DNA of 64,000 nt. Origin: a virus. The stretch's first letter is position 1. Every line of letters begins with the position of its first letter. Location: positions 1 to 64,000 of IMG/VR virus record IMGVR_UViG_3300048588_000891; one strand, written 5' to 3'. The notes below the pieces were generated by a model. It did not search any database and was not told the origin of the DNA. It saw only the letters and a program-made list of their open reading frames with translations. Made by a program: the position numbers and the translations under genes. Of this stretch, positions 50,885 through 60,517 are shown piece after piece.

Positions 50885-51553
50885 ATGAGGGGAAATGCCT
50901 TGCGACTTTATCCGTTGCTATTGCCAATAGTGGGCTTGGTTGCAGCCTGCGGACGGTATGAGAGCGAAAGCCAGACATCCGTCGTAATTGGCTCTAATGA
51001 TCTGTATGAAGCCTCGAGTGATTTGAGGCTTACCGATGCTCTCGGTCGAGTTCAGAAGGGGTGTACAGCATCCCACCTTGGGAACGGACTTGTCCTTACT
51101 GCCGGGCATTGCATCACAGCGAATGAATGTGCAGAAGCCTTTGACGTTACCTGGGGAAGGACAGGCCAGAATCCGTCTGGAACACTTTCTTCTAAATGCG
51201 CCGGCATCGTTTACATTGAGGAATCAAACGAGAGAGACTTCGCGCTCTATAGAGTCGAACCTTATCCTGATATCAGCCTCGCGCTGTCAGATGTTGATAT
51301 CGAATCAATTGGAGAAGTTTCGGCCTTTTCGTATCCAGGAAGCAGGAATCTTCTTAATTCGGGACCCTGCCAACTGCTGGGGCCAGACTTTGGTGATCGG
51401 TGGTTCCATAACTGTGACACTGAGAAGGGCAGCAGTGGAGCGCCTATACTAGATTCGGCTGGGCAAATAGTGGCAATTCATAATCGTGGATCAAATATTC
51501 TGTCCAAAAACTCGGGCACTAAGGCAGCCGCGATCCGAGCACAACTAGATTGA
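50885..51553 (+). CDS. Trypsin-like serine protease lipoprotein
   Basis: The product has a lipobox (LVAAC). The catalytic triad is visible: His in LVLTAGHCI, Asp in RDFALYRVE and Ser in EKGSSGAPIL, as in S1 peptidases. AGGGG lies 7 nt before TTG 50900, so that may be the real start instead of ATG 50885. It is likely anchored in the outer membrane. Confidence 0.85.
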   Translation: MRGNALRLYPLLLPIVGLVAACGRYESESQTSVVIGSNDLYEASSDLRLTDALGRVQKGCTASHLGNGLVLTAGHCITANECAEAFDVTWGRTGQNPSGTLSSKCAGIVYIEESNERDFALYRVEPYPDISLALSDVDIESIGEVSAFSYPGSRNLLNSGPCQLLGPDFGDRWFHNCDTEKGSSGAPILDSAGQIVAIHNRGSNILSKNSGTKAAAIRAQLD

Positions 51554-51590
51554 ATTCTTGAACCATTCCAAATTTACTTTCGGAGCAAAT

Positions 51591-52199
51591 ATGAAAAATC
51601 GCTTTCTGAAACAGCTTGCGGCTATCTCGCTTGTTATGTTCATTCCTGCCTGCGGCCAGGCACCATCAACCGACTCTTCCTTGAAGTGGGAACTATACGA
51701 CGTCTCGGCAAAGGGGTATCCCTACTCGCTGATCAACAAGGTCGATAACCGGGAAATAAAGGTCTACATCGAAGGTGAGGAGAGCCTTCTGCGCACCCAT
51801 ATCACCGAATCGATTCAAATGTGGACCGACCCCCTTCCGGTATCGGTCAAGGTGAGCTTTGTGGAGAGTCGGTTCGAGGCTGACTTGGCCGTCCTGATCA
51901 TCCCGAAAATTACAGGAAAGCGCGAATGGACGACAATTGGCCTATATGATATCCCCGAGATCACGCTGTACCAGGGGCACAAGCGCACCGTACTGCTGCA
52001 TGAGATGGGGCATGCCTTTGGACTCAAGGACACCTATGTCGTTTACAAGGACCCCGTGACCGGGGCAGAAACTGCGGTGTGTGATCTCGAAGGTCCCCAA
52101 CCCCAAAGCATCATGTGCCTGGGTGGAAATGGTCAATATCAGCTATACCCCGATGACAAGGCTGGTATCCAGCAGCTCTACGCGAATCGAAAGAGGTGA
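51591..52199 (+). CDS. Zincin metallopeptidase lipoprotein (matrixin-like)
   Basis: The 202-residue product has a lipobox (FIPAC). LLHEMGHAFGLKDTY near residue 142 is an extended HExxHxxGxxD zinc site, followed by SIMCLGG as the Met-turn. This is the metzincin layout. CGGAG precedes ATG 51591. Third peptidase of the island after the gluzincin and C1-like genes. Confidence 0.88.
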   Translation: MKNRFLKQLAAISLVMFIPACGQAPSTDSSLKWELYDVSAKGYPYSLINKVDNREIKVYIEGEESLLRTHITESIQMWTDPLPVSVKVSFVESRFEADLAVLIIPKITGKREWTTIGLYDIPEITLYQGHKRTVLLHEMGHAFGLKDTYVVYKDPVTGAETAVCDLEGPQPQSIMCLGGNGQYQLYPDDKAGIQQLYANRKR

Positions 52200-52204
52200 A
52201 ATTC

Positions 52205-52699
52205 ATGAGAACCATTGCTCTGTGCTGCTTTCCGCTGGGATTCCTACTGAACGCCTGCGTCACCTCGCCACAATCAGGTCAATCTGAACCTGATGAATTC
52301 AAAGTCACGGTGGGAGCTCCATTCGCGGAATCAAAGTCCCTGCAGTGGGAGCAGGGAGCCCTGGTTCTTAGGACCTTTCCTGCCAGCGACGATCCAGATG
52401 GCAGGAAGACGGAAACAGCCCTGGTCCCACGCAAGGATCAATGGGCAAAGTTCTGGGCTGACATGGATACGCAGGATTTATGGCGATGGGAGGAGAATTA
52501 CCAACGACGCGAGGGCGAGACCCACCAGACAGATGCACCAGTTTGGTTTGTAACAATCCGCCGTGGAACCCGGGCGACTCAGGCCAGAGGCCAGGAAATA
52601 TTCATCGATCGGAAGCACCTTGGCGAAAGTGCATCTTATAGGTCATTTTGCGATTCAGTTGCGAATCTGATTGGCACAGATTTCTGCTTTCGTTATTGA
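52205..52699 (+). CDS. Lipoprotein, unknown
   Basis: The 164-residue product has a lipobox (LLNAC). The mature part has a strand-rich core and two Cys pairs near the C-terminus. AGAGGTG precedes ATG 52205. It starts 5 nt after the metallopeptidase stop, so they probably share an mRNA. No family is recognised. Confidence 0.65.
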   Translation: MRTIALCCFPLGFLLNACVTSPQSGQSEPDEFKVTVGAPFAESKSLQWEQGALVLRTFPASDDPDGRKTETALVPRKDQWAKFWADMDTQDLWRWEENYQRREGETHQTDAPVWFVTIRRGTRATQARGQEIFIDRKHLGESASYRSFCDSVANLIGTDFCFRY

Positions 52700-52719
52700 G
52701 ATCATCGAAGGGAAGACCC

Positions 52720-53211
52720 ATGCGTAAGGAAATTCTGATTCTATCGTTGATTTTTGTCGCAGGCCAGTCCTGCTCGGACAAAAGTTCCCCAACCCAGCAG
52801 GAGCTTCAAAAAGAAACAAGGTTTACTGCCTCAAGAGAATATGTTCATTTCATGTTTATGGCAGTTCCACCCAGCGGTAGATTCCCCATGTACTCACCTA
52901 CGCTTTGTTTGAAAGCAGCTGGTCAGATCAAAGAATCGGATATCGAAATATTGAAATTTGAATGCATTGACTCGGAGAATCCCAGCTTGAGTGCTGACAT
53001 TACTTGGCGAGGAGACAAGTTTATGGAGCAGGGCCAGGATAGCGAGATATGCTTTTCAACCGATTTTAATCATGTGGACCATTTTAAAGGGGTTCCAGAG
53101 AAATTTAAGATATTTATCGAATTTGTTGACAAGTCAGTCGGCGAGAAGTTTCATTTTGTAAGCGAGTCGACATATTCCAAGAGTGATTTTGACCTCAACA
53201 AGAAACCCTAG
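52720..53211 (+). CDS. Lipoprotein, unknown
   Basis: The 163-residue product has a lipobox-like AGQSC after a hydrophobic start. It has a mostly beta mature domain (EYVHFMFMAVPPSGRF). GAAGGGAAG precedes ATG 52720. Function unknown. Confidence 0.6.
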   Translation: MRKEILILSLIFVAGQSCSDKSSPTQQELQKETRFTASREYVHFMFMAVPPSGRFPMYSPTLCLKAAGQIKESDIEILKFECIDSENPSLSADITWRGDKFMEQGQDSEICFSTDFNHVDHFKGVPEKFKIFIEFVDKSVGEKFHFVSESTYSKSDFDLNKKP

Positions 53212-53339
53212 TTTATGAGTGAGGAGCGTTCAGCGGTGACGCTCTATTATACGAAGATCCGACCACGGGGGAGCAGCTTGCTTGTACCCCGGACGGCAAA
53301 CTGTACCTTGGTTTTCAATCAACACACTAAGGATCTGTT

Positions 53340-53948
53340 ATGAACTTCAAGAAATTTTGCTTCGCTACTCTATGTGTAGTTCCGCTGTCGTGTGGAAAGA
53401 AGGATGACAATTCAAAGTCTGACGAAGGTCCAAAGAATCCGGCTCCCATAGCTGCGATGCCTGTAGGCTTGAGATCTCAGCTGGAGGACCAAAGCCTCTT
53501 CGGTATTTGGACAGGAAAATGTGAAGTAACGGATGGCAAATCACATCGGATAAGCCTCGAATTTGGGGCGGATTTCCTGATTTACACCAATGCGTGGTAT
53601 CAGGATCTTTTGTGCCGGACAGAAACGTCGAGTTTCCGATTTATCAGCGAATACCGGACTGAGAATGGAAAGCTATACGCCCAGCTTGCCGAAGCACATA
53701 TCAAGATTGAGAGTGAATCAATTAGAGTCGCTGCCGAGAAATCAGCGTCATGTGGCTTTGATCAGTGGTCTGCGAGCACTTGGCATAATGTCACAGGCCA
53801 ATCTTGTCCAAAGACCGAAAAAACTGGTGGAGTATGGACCAGCTGGACCAAGCCTGGGAAAGTGATACTTAATCAATCATACGAAATTTTGAATGACAGG
53901 CTGACATTCGTCTCTGCGGACTCCGGGATGGAATTCAGCAAAAAATGA
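53340..53948 (+). CDS. Lipoprotein with GxWxGxC motif
   Basis: The 202-residue product has a lipobox (PLSCG) and then LFGIWTGKCEVTDGKSHR, a lipocalin-like opening that also appears in the exported protein at 60518-61057 (GLWEGQCEETL). The beta-rich mature domain fits a small-ligand or inhibitor fold. AAGGA precedes ATG 53340. Confidence 0.6.
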   Translation: MNFKKFCFATLCVVPLSCGKKDDNSKSDEGPKNPAPIAAMPVGLRSQLEDQSLFGIWTGKCEVTDGKSHRISLEFGADFLIYTNAWYQDLLCRTETSSFRFISEYRTENGKLYAQLAEAHIKIESESIRVAAEKSASCGFDQWSASTWHNVTGQSCPKTEKTGGVWTSWTKPGKVILNQSYEILNDRLTFVSADSGMEFSKK

Positions 53949-54007
53949 AGCACTCGATTGGGGTTGAAAGCTCATGTTCCTTTCTGTAACAATTTAAGGA
54001 GTCTACT

Positions 54008-54886
54008 TTGAATCAGATGATTACGGCTTTCATGACGTTATCGTTTTTATCAGCATGTGGAAAGGGAGATGGCGATGGTGACCCGCTGCCAGGCCCTGGG
54101 AATGCTGTCCTTGGCCTGCGGTCAAGCGATTGCGGAGAACACGTCTGGGAAAAAGACTTCAGGTTCAGTGTGGCCCGACCTGTTAAATATAGCGAATATG
54201 AAGAACATATATGGGACAAGAGGATTGCCAGCATTTCCTCGATAAACGGCAATGGCAGAAGCACCAATACATCGAATTATTCAGAGGATCCTCGCTGTAG
54301 AAGCCTCGAGCGAATGCTTTCAGCAGGTGTGGGCAAGTGGGAATCCGATATCCCTTTCGTGATTTATGCTGGTTCAGCTACTCGTCCTCGTATTGCGATA
54401 GAAAAAGACGGGCTTTTTCTGTATTCATTCGACCTTAAAATAGAGTCCAATGAAAAGCTTCCGACCAAGCTTGAAGGCTTTGACCCGGATGTTCTGTCGG
54501 GCCTCAAAAGCCAGGAGGTCAAGGAACTTGTTGCAACTCTCGGAGTCAGCCTTGCTCCAACAGGCAGCGACTTTTCCCGAGGACCGGAGTCCAAACCGGT
54601 CCAAATAAACTGCAAAAAGCCGTTTTCCTATAGGATCTACTTTTCTGAAAGCCGCAGCGTAAACGACACCTGCCGTAAACGTGAAGGATCGGACCAATAT
54701 GAATGCGTCCAGGCCGAAATCGCACCTACGGGGGATCAGTGCGTATTCAAAGCAAATGATTTTGAACTGCTGAACGAGAAGGGGCAGACCATAAAAGTTG
54801 ATCTGGGAGGCTACCTTGGGCTTACTACCAGGAAGGACGGCAGTCCTGGGTATAGTCTCTCGATATCAAGCGTGAGTTTGAAATAG
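54008..54886 (+). CDS. Lipoprotein, unknown
   Basis: The 292-residue product starts at TTG 54008 with AAGGAG 6 nt upstream. The lipobox is LSACG. Mature region begins KGDGDGDPLPGPG and later contains several cysteines (CKKPFSYRIYF, CRKREGSDQYEC). No family is recognised. Confidence 0.6.
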   Translation: MNQMITAFMTLSFLSACGKGDGDGDPLPGPGNAVLGLRSSDCGEHVWEKDFRFSVARPVKYSEYEEHIWDKRIASISSINGNGRSTNTSNYSEDPRCRSLERMLSAGVGKWESDIPFVIYAGSATRPRIAIEKDGLFLYSFDLKIESNEKLPTKLEGFDPDVLSGLKSQEVKELVATLGVSLAPTGSDFSRGPESKPVQINCKKPFSYRIYFSESRSVNDTCRKREGSDQYECVQAEIAPTGDQCVFKANDFELLNEKGQTIKVDLGGYLGLTTRKDGSPGYSLSISSVSLK

Positions 54887-54899
54887 GAACGATACCGAT

Positions 54900-55304
54900 A
54901 TGCGCTTGGTGACACCCCAACCCTTGCAGGGAGCCCTGGATATGGAACTACATATTAATCGAGATAGTGTGGCGGCAGGCGATGATGCAGACCCGCACAA
55001 CAAAATCCTGGAGTTTATTGGTGATCCTTCGCTCAAGGAAGCAGTAAAAAGAATCGTTTCATCAGATTATCTTCCACGAGTGCATGACCGAAAAGTCTGC
55101 TGGGTCGTATCGTCAGACAGGCCAATCGCTATTATTGCAGAGCACTGGCACGAGCCGAAATTTCTTCGTGGCTTTAATAGCAACGATAAATTAAGTCGCC
55201 TCGCGAGGAATGAGATTATGAAATGGCACTTCAGCTACGTGATCCAGAATGATCCGGATGTTGTTTACGAAATACTTAACCGCATCAGATACCCTGGCCA
55301 CTGA
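54900..55304 (+). CDS. Uncharacterised cytoplasmic protein
   Basis: The 134-residue product lacks a signal peptide, unlike its neighbours. It contains RKVCWVVSSDRPIAIIAEHW and a helical C-terminus. It starts 13 nt after the previous stop and ends the island. Function unknown. Confidence 0.5.
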   Translation: MRLVTPQPLQGALDMELHINRDSVAAGDDADPHNKILEFIGDPSLKEAVKRIVSSDYLPRVHDRKVCWVVSSDRPIAIIAEHWHEPKFLRGFNSNDKLSRLARNEIMKWHFSYVIQNDPDVVYEILNRIRYPGH

Positions 55305-55724
55305 TTTTCGCTCGTCTTAAAACAAGCCGCCACTATCATGTCCGATTTTGGTGTTGTCGTTATCGTTTAATCCATGTTTTAATGCCAACGCAGGATCCTG
55401 CGTGTTTACGTGCCGGGGTCTCTGGTCAGAACTCAAGCTCCAAGCGTGTTTATGGCTTTTGACTTCCTTAACCGCTTGCTGGTCAGTTGTTTTGGAGTGG
55501 TGGTCGCTTAAATCTCTTTACAGTCATGTATTACATGGCTTTTGGGTCCTTCCGGCACCCCTACCTCCCATGGTTGACGATCAACCGCCCCCGTTTTAGC
55601 GATACTATGACATGGCACTGCATGCACTGCAGGGCCGGCTGAAAATAGAGCTGCAGTTTTTTGGCAGAGAATACGATTAACCCCGCAAAATAATCGTAAA
55701 ATTCTCCGGAAAACGAGGCTCCGA
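55305..55724. other. Non-coding region before terminase, possible cos region
   Basis: No gene is seen in 420 bp. A 16-bp perfect palindrome ACGCAGGATCCTGCGT lies at 55388-55403, and GGTTGA/TCAACC pair at 55572-55586. In lambda-type phages cos lies just upstream of the small terminase gene. No cos nick site can be assigned by eye. Confidence 0.4.
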
Positions 55725-56333
55725 TTGAAGAAAGAAAGAAAAGCGGTCGGCATCACCGAGCTGATTGAAATTCTCGGGGTGAAACACCAGACCATCTACG
55801 AAGCGATCAAGAACGGTCGCCTTTCCCGCTGCATTATCGGCAAGGATCGCCAGCGAAAATTTGAAATTTACACCGCCTGCATCGAGTGGGATCTCGGCCG
55901 CGAGCACAGCCAGATGCGCAGTGCCGAGGAACTTGAGCAGGCGCTTGACTCCTCGAATCCTGCGAATTCCTATCCGCCACTCTCCGAAAGCCGCCAGGTC
56001 AAGGAATACTATGAGGCGCTGAACGAGCGCGTCCTCCTCTTAAAGCAAACGGAAAGCCTCGTGGACCTTGTCACCGTTGAAACAGAAGTATTTAACCTGG
56101 CCCGGCAAACCCGGGATCGCCTTCTCGAAATCCCCGAAAAAATGCGCTTCAAGCTCCTATCCGTTGGGCTCAGCGATCAGTCGTCTGATGAAATCGTGAA
56201 AAAGACAGGGCAGATGATCCAGGATGTTCTCCTGGAGATCTCAGAGTTCGATTTCTCATCCTTAAAAAAGCAAAAGAAGCGTGCATTCGGCGAGGATGAA
56301 GGAGGCGATCATGAAGATTCTGCCCCGGCTTGA
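55725..56333 (+). CDS. Terminase small subunit (Nu1-like)
   Basis: The 202-residue product has an N-terminal winged helix (VGITELIEILGVKHQTIYEA, about 8-27) as in lambda Nu1/excisionase-like proteins, and a helical C-terminus with an acidic end. It binds cos and recruits the large subunit. TTG 55725 has GAGG about 7 nt upstream. Overlaps the large-subunit gene by 23 nt. Confidence 0.78.
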   Translation: MKKERKAVGITELIEILGVKHQTIYEAIKNGRLSRCIIGKDRQRKFEIYTACIEWDLGREHSQMRSAEELEQALDSSNPANSYPPLSESRQVKEYYEALNERVLLLKQTESLVDLVTVETEVFNLARQTRDRLLEIPEKMRFKLLSVGLSDQSSDEIVKKTGQMIQDVLLEISEFDFSSLKKQKKRAFGEDEGGDHEDSAPA

Positions 56334-58170
56334 GATAGAGGATTGTCTCGGCTCGTCCATACCTTCTTTCAAGGCCGGGATTCGTCCCGTGCTGAAGGTC
56401 GGGATCAAGGAGTATTGCGAAAAAAACTTCATCCTTCCCGAGGGCACTCCGCGGCCGGGACCGATCAGCTTTGAAGATACCTGGTACATGATCGACATTC
56501 TGCGTGACCTTGAGGACGACAGCGGGGTCGAGGAGGTCAGGATTCGAAAAGGAAGGCAGCTTGGTCTTACCATCCTATCAACCGCATGGATGCTCTGGGG
56601 TGCAGCGGTGTCACCCGCAGCCGCAATGGTGGTATTTCCAACCCGGGATTCAAAGCAGAAGTTTTCGAAGCAAAAGCTGGCGCCCATTCTGCGCCGCTGC
56701 AAGGATCTCATTGGAAAGATCGGCGAAGCCAAACAGAAGGAAAAGGACACGCTCGACATCAAGACTTTCCCCGGCGGTTTTATTAATATCGCATCAGCCA
56801 AGTCGTCATCGGAACTGAGGTCGCAGTCCGTGCGCCGCCTTGTGCTTGATGAGCAGTCAGCCTACGATGCCGACTGTCAGGGAGAGGGTGATCCGTCCGC
56901 CATCGCTCTTGGCTGTACTTCGACTTTCCAGAAAACCCGCAAGATACTTCGGCTCAGTACGCCCACCATCAAAGGCGTCTGTCCCATTACCCGGGATGTC
57001 GAGGACACGCAGAAATTCAGGTACCACGTTCCCTGCAGAGGCTGTGGCGAATTCGTAACGATCGAATGGGAGCGGATGCGCGGGCCGCATGAGACGGCCA
57101 GCGGTGAATGCGAATGGCAGGCCCCATGCTGCGGCCATGCCCACAGAAACATCGAAAAAGTCTGGCTGATCAGAAATGGAAAGTGGATTGCCACGGCCGA
57201 GGACAGGACCAGAGGCCGGGTGAAGGGGTACATTCTGAGCGCCCTTTACGCTGCCCCTCAGTTCTTTTCCTGGGATGATGCATGGAACCTCTGGGTGGAG
57301 GCACAGAAGGATCTTCAGAAAATGAAGGCGTTTCATAACAACGTCCTCGCCGAGGCCTGGGAGGATCCTGCTGACTCAATCGACATTGGTGGAGTTGAAA
57401 AACTGCTGGACGACTCGCCAGAAGAGCCGCTCAATCCTGGCATCTATCTGATCACGGCCGGCATCGATGTTCACCCCTCACATCTTGATTATGTGGTCCG
57501 AGGGTGGGGCAGAGGCCAGGAAAGCTGGGTCATCGACTATGGCGTTATCAGCGGCGATGCGGATCAGAAGGAAACCTGGGATCGACTGATGCGCCGGCTG
57601 GAGCGGCGATGGAAACACCCGCTTGGGTTCGACCTTGATGTGGCGGCCGCATGTTTTGATACTGGTGGCCATAATACTCAAAGCGTCCACGATAACGTAG
57701 GTCCTCTCTTCCATAGGAACTTCATTTGCATTAAGGGCATGCCAGGAGACGCAACGCCGGTTATCGGCCGTCAGACCTTAAATAATGAGTTTGGTGTGCG
57801 CGTCTATCCGGTCGGCAGCAACACCACGAAGGCCAGGGTATTCGCAGGTCTTTCCCAATCCATCAGCCGCATGAGGCAATTTGAAGAGGGAAAAATCGCG
57901 TCTCCGTTTGGACCTGGTTTCTGCCATTTCCCGAAGAGGCTATGGGAGGACAAGGAAACAAGGCATTTTTTCACTCAGCTCATCGCTCCCAGGGCTCGCC
58001 ACAAGGCCGTCAATGGCGAGTGGCGTACTGTTTACGAAACGACTCCAGGTACGCCGGACCATGCGTTCGATTGCTACCGCTACGCACTCGCTGCTTTTTA
58101 TTGGCTCGGAACCGATATCGATCAATTTGCAGATATGGTCGAGAAGGAGGCGATTCGTGCAAACTCTTAA
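56311..58170 (+). CDS. Terminase large subunit (lambda GpA-like)
   Basis: The 619-residue product matches GpA: SFEDTWYMIDILRDLED, VEEVRIRKGRQLGLT, FPTRDSKQKFSKQKLAPI with packaging ATPase features, RRLVLDEQSAYD as Walker B, a CRGC...CCGHAH zinc-like block, and a C-terminal GIDVHPSHLDYVVRGWG nuclease region. GGAGG precedes ATG 56311. It cuts and pumps DNA into the prohead. Confidence 0.95.
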   Translation: MKILPRLEIEDCLGSSIPSFKAGIRPVLKVGIKEYCEKNFILPEGTPRPGPISFEDTWYMIDILRDLEDDSGVEEVRIRKGRQLGLTILSTAWMLWGAAVSPAAAMVVFPTRDSKQKFSKQKLAPILRRCKDLIGKIGEAKQKEKDTLDIKTFPGGFINIASAKSSSELRSQSVRRLVLDEQSAYDADCQGEGDPSAIALGCTSTFQKTRKILRLSTPTIKGVCPITRDVEDTQKFRYHVPCRGCGEFVTIEWERMRGPHETASGECEWQAPCCGHAHRNIEKVWLIRNGKWIATAEDRTRGRVKGYILSALYAAPQFFSWDDAWNLWVEAQKDLQKMKAFHNNVLAEAWEDPADSIDIGGVEKLLDDSPEEPLNPGIYLITAGIDVHPSHLDYVVRGWGRGQESWVIDYGVISGDADQKETWDRLMRRLERRWKHPLGFDLDVAAACFDTGGHNTQSVHDNVGPLFHRNFICIKGMPGDATPVIGRQTLNNEFGVRVYPVGSNTTKARVFAGLSQSISRMRQFEEGKIASPFGPGFCHFPKRLWEDKETRHFFTQLIAPRARHKAVNGEWRTVYETTPGTPDHAFDCYRYALAAFYWLGTDIDQFADMVEKEAIRANS

Positions 58171-58366
58171 GCAGCAGTTGGATTCCGTTCAGAGGGCAAT
58201 CGCCGCGATTGAAGGTGGCGGGCAGGAGGTGGATATCGAAGTGAACCAGAACCGGCGGCGCGTGACCCGCGCAGACCTGCGTGAGCTGTACCGCCGCGAA
58301 GCGCAGCTAAAAACCGCCATTGCAAGGCAGAATGGGGAAGGAGTCTTTTATGTCATCCCTCGTTAA
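58157..58366 (+). CDS. Head-tail joining protein, gpW-like
   Basis: The 69-residue product starts at GTG 58157, with GGAGG 6 nt upstream, and reads MQTLKQQLDSVQRAIAAIEG, then RRVTRADLRELYRREAQLKT, ending GVFYVIPR. Length and pattern fit lambda gpW, which stabilises DNA in the head. It lies between terminase and portal as in lambda and overlaps both. Confidence 0.85.
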   Translation: MQTLKQQLDSVQRAIAAIEGGGQEVDIEVNQNRRRVTRADLRELYRREAQLKTAIARQNGEGVFYVIPR

Positions 58367-59867
58367 CAGAAGGCGCGTGGCACGATCATATCGCGGAATT
58401 CAAGCCGGAACCGAGTCTTCCCAGGTGGATACCCCTTACAGGTCGACGTCCAGCCGCAGCCCCGTTTCCCAGGAGTGGTTTGCATCCTCCGCAGACGCCG
58501 ATGAAGCCCTGCTGCCCGCCCTTGCCACCCTTCGGAACCAGGCGCGAGACCTGGATCGCAATGAGTCCCTGGCGCGCGGCGCGGTCGAGGCTCATACCAG
58601 AAATGTGGTCGCCGCCGGGCTCAGGCCGCAGGCGCGAGTCGACCACGAGCTGATCGGAATCTCCGAGGCAAAGGCGCGGGAATTTGAAAGGCGCGCCGAG
58701 AAGCTCTTCGAGCTTCACATGCAGAAAAACACCGCCGACTTTCACGGCATCGTCAGCTTTCATGAGATCCAGTCTCAGGTCTTTCGCGCGGCGCTTCTGG
58801 ACGGGGACTGCCTCATCGTACGCAGATATCGTGATCGACCTCTGGCCATCTTGCCTACATGCCTTCAGGTGATCGACGGGTCCAGGCTTCAGAATCCTGC
58901 GATTCTCAAGAGTCCGGCGCAGGACATTCGCGAGGGGGTGGAGCTCGATTCAAGCGGAATGCCTGTCGCATACCACATAGCGAAGGCTGACCAGCGCTTC
59001 CGGCTGGGATCCGATACGGTCCGCGCCCCCCGCTTTGATGCCGAAGGCATGCCGGCTGTCCTCCACGTCTATGTCCAACGCCTGCCCGGGCAGAGTCGCG
59101 GCGAGCCGCTGCTCGCTCCCGTCATCGAGAAATTCAAGCAGATCAGCCGTTACACCGAGGCTGAGATTATGGCTGCCGTGATCAGCGCTTTTTACGCCAC
59201 ATTCATCACAAGCGAGATGGGTGGGATCATCGGACGTCAGAACCAGGCCCTGCCGGAGTCGATGCGCCCTGAACCCGATCGCAAGGCTGTCAAATTCGGG
59301 CCTGGAATGCTCGTACCTCTACTGCCAGGGGAAAAGATATCCTCGCCGGCTCCCGGACGCCCAAACTCGAATTTTGAGGCTTTCTTCGATGCCATCGCGA
59401 GCCAGATCGGAATCGGGGTCGGTCTGCCGCCGGAAGTCCTGGCCCAAAAATTCCAGTCCTCGTACTCCGCAGCACGCGCAGCGCTTCTCGAGGCATGGAA
59501 GGTGTTCAAGATTGAGCGCAGCTGGTTCGTCAGTGCTTTCTGTCAGCCTGTCTGGGAATGGATCCTGGTTGATGCCATCCGCGAAGGTCTCCTCGAGGCG
59601 CCAGGCTTCCAGGATCCACTGAAGCGCCAGGCATACCTGCAGGCCGAGTGGACTGGAACCGAAATGGAATCCATTGATCCCCTCAAAGAGGCGAAGGCGA
59701 GCGAAGTGGAGGTGCTGGCTGGCCTGCGCACACGCCGGTCAATTGTCGAAAGCCAGGGCAGGGATTTCGACAAGCATGTCCGCGAGTATGAGGCTGAAAA
59801 AAGGATTTTCAATGAGCCAGCGGAGGAGTCCTTTTCAAATCAAGAAGACGGGAGCATGGATACTTGA
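58350..59867 (+). CDS. Portal protein (lambda GpB-like)
   Basis: The 505-residue product has ARDLDRNESLARGAVEAHTR, AALLDGDCLIVRRY, VIDGSRLQNP, HVYVQRLPGQSRGEP and the typical FQSSYSAARAALLEAWK block. It forms the dodecameric DNA channel. AAGGAG precedes ATG 58350. Confidence 0.95.
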   Translation: MSSLVNRRRVARSYRGIQAGTESSQVDTPYRSTSSRSPVSQEWFASSADADEALLPALATLRNQARDLDRNESLARGAVEAHTRNVVAAGLRPQARVDHELIGISEAKAREFERRAEKLFELHMQKNTADFHGIVSFHEIQSQVFRAALLDGDCLIVRRYRDRPLAILPTCLQVIDGSRLQNPAILKSPAQDIREGVELDSSGMPVAYHIAKADQRFRLGSDTVRAPRFDAEGMPAVLHVYVQRLPGQSRGEPLLAPVIEKFKQISRYTEAEIMAAVISAFYATFITSEMGGIIGRQNQALPESMRPEPDRKAVKFGPGMLVPLLPGEKISSPAPGRPNSNFEAFFDAIASQIGIGVGLPPEVLAQKFQSSYSAARAALLEAWKVFKIERSWFVSAFCQPVWEWILVDAIREGLLEAPGFQDPLKRQAYLQAEWTGTEMESIDPLKEAKASEVEVLAGLRTRRSIVESQGRDFDKHVREYEAEKRIFNEPAEESFSNQEDGSMDT

Positions 59868-59990
59868 AATGTCATATCTACATATCAGGCATAAAGAATT
59901 TTCGTTGCGGCTTTCACTAAGCTTTTGTTCAGACGCCGAGCCTGAGCTATATCGGTGACCAGAACTTTTGTGAACAAGGCAGGTGAAGGG

Positions 59991-60476
59991 ATGAAGAAAA
60001 GATATTGGGTTGTTGTGATCGTGTCAGGTGTTTTTGGAATCGCTCTGGCCATGGATAAAATTCGGTATGAAGAAAAGAACAAAACCAACGACCCATTGAG
60101 GCTCGTGCATCTGGTATTGAACGAAGAAGACGCCAGAGAAGATGCAGCGATCCTGATGGGTACTCTGGATGTTCGATTCCGCCTCGATCCCTGGCATTTG
60201 ACAAACAGCAGCGCGAGAGACCAGTTTTACTTTAAATCCAATGAAATCTTTGAACGATCGTTTAAGCAGGTTCCAGGCATTGAACGTGTTCGAATCATTG
60301 GCACTCTTGAATCAACTGACGTAATGGGGAACAAGAATCGAGGCGACGTAATTCGACTCGAGATGACCAAAGCAACAGCGGAAGAGATAAACTGGAAAAA
60401 CTTTAAGTCCAAAAATCTCCCGATAGTTGCAGATCGAAGTTGGAATCATCCTGCTTTGGGTCAGGACCAAGGCTAG
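59991..60476 (+). CDS. Membrane-anchored cargo protein, unknown
   Basis: The 161-residue product has one N-terminal hydrophobic segment (YWVVVIVSGVFGIALAM) and a polar remainder with an FRLDPW and a PGIERVRIIGTLES segment. It sits between portal and head protease, where lambda has none. A moron-type insertion. Function unknown. Confidence 0.55.
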   Translation: MKKRYWVVVIVSGVFGIALAMDKIRYEEKNKTNDPLRLVHLVLNEEDAREDAAILMGTLDVRFRLDPWHLTNSSARDQFYFKSNEIFERSFKQVPGIERVRIIGTLESTDVMGNKNRGDVIRLEMTKATAEEINWKNFKSKNLPIVADRSWNHPALGQDQG

Positions 60477-60517
60477 AAAGTATATTTTCCAGCCGAAAGG
60501 GCCTGATCCTGGAGCCA

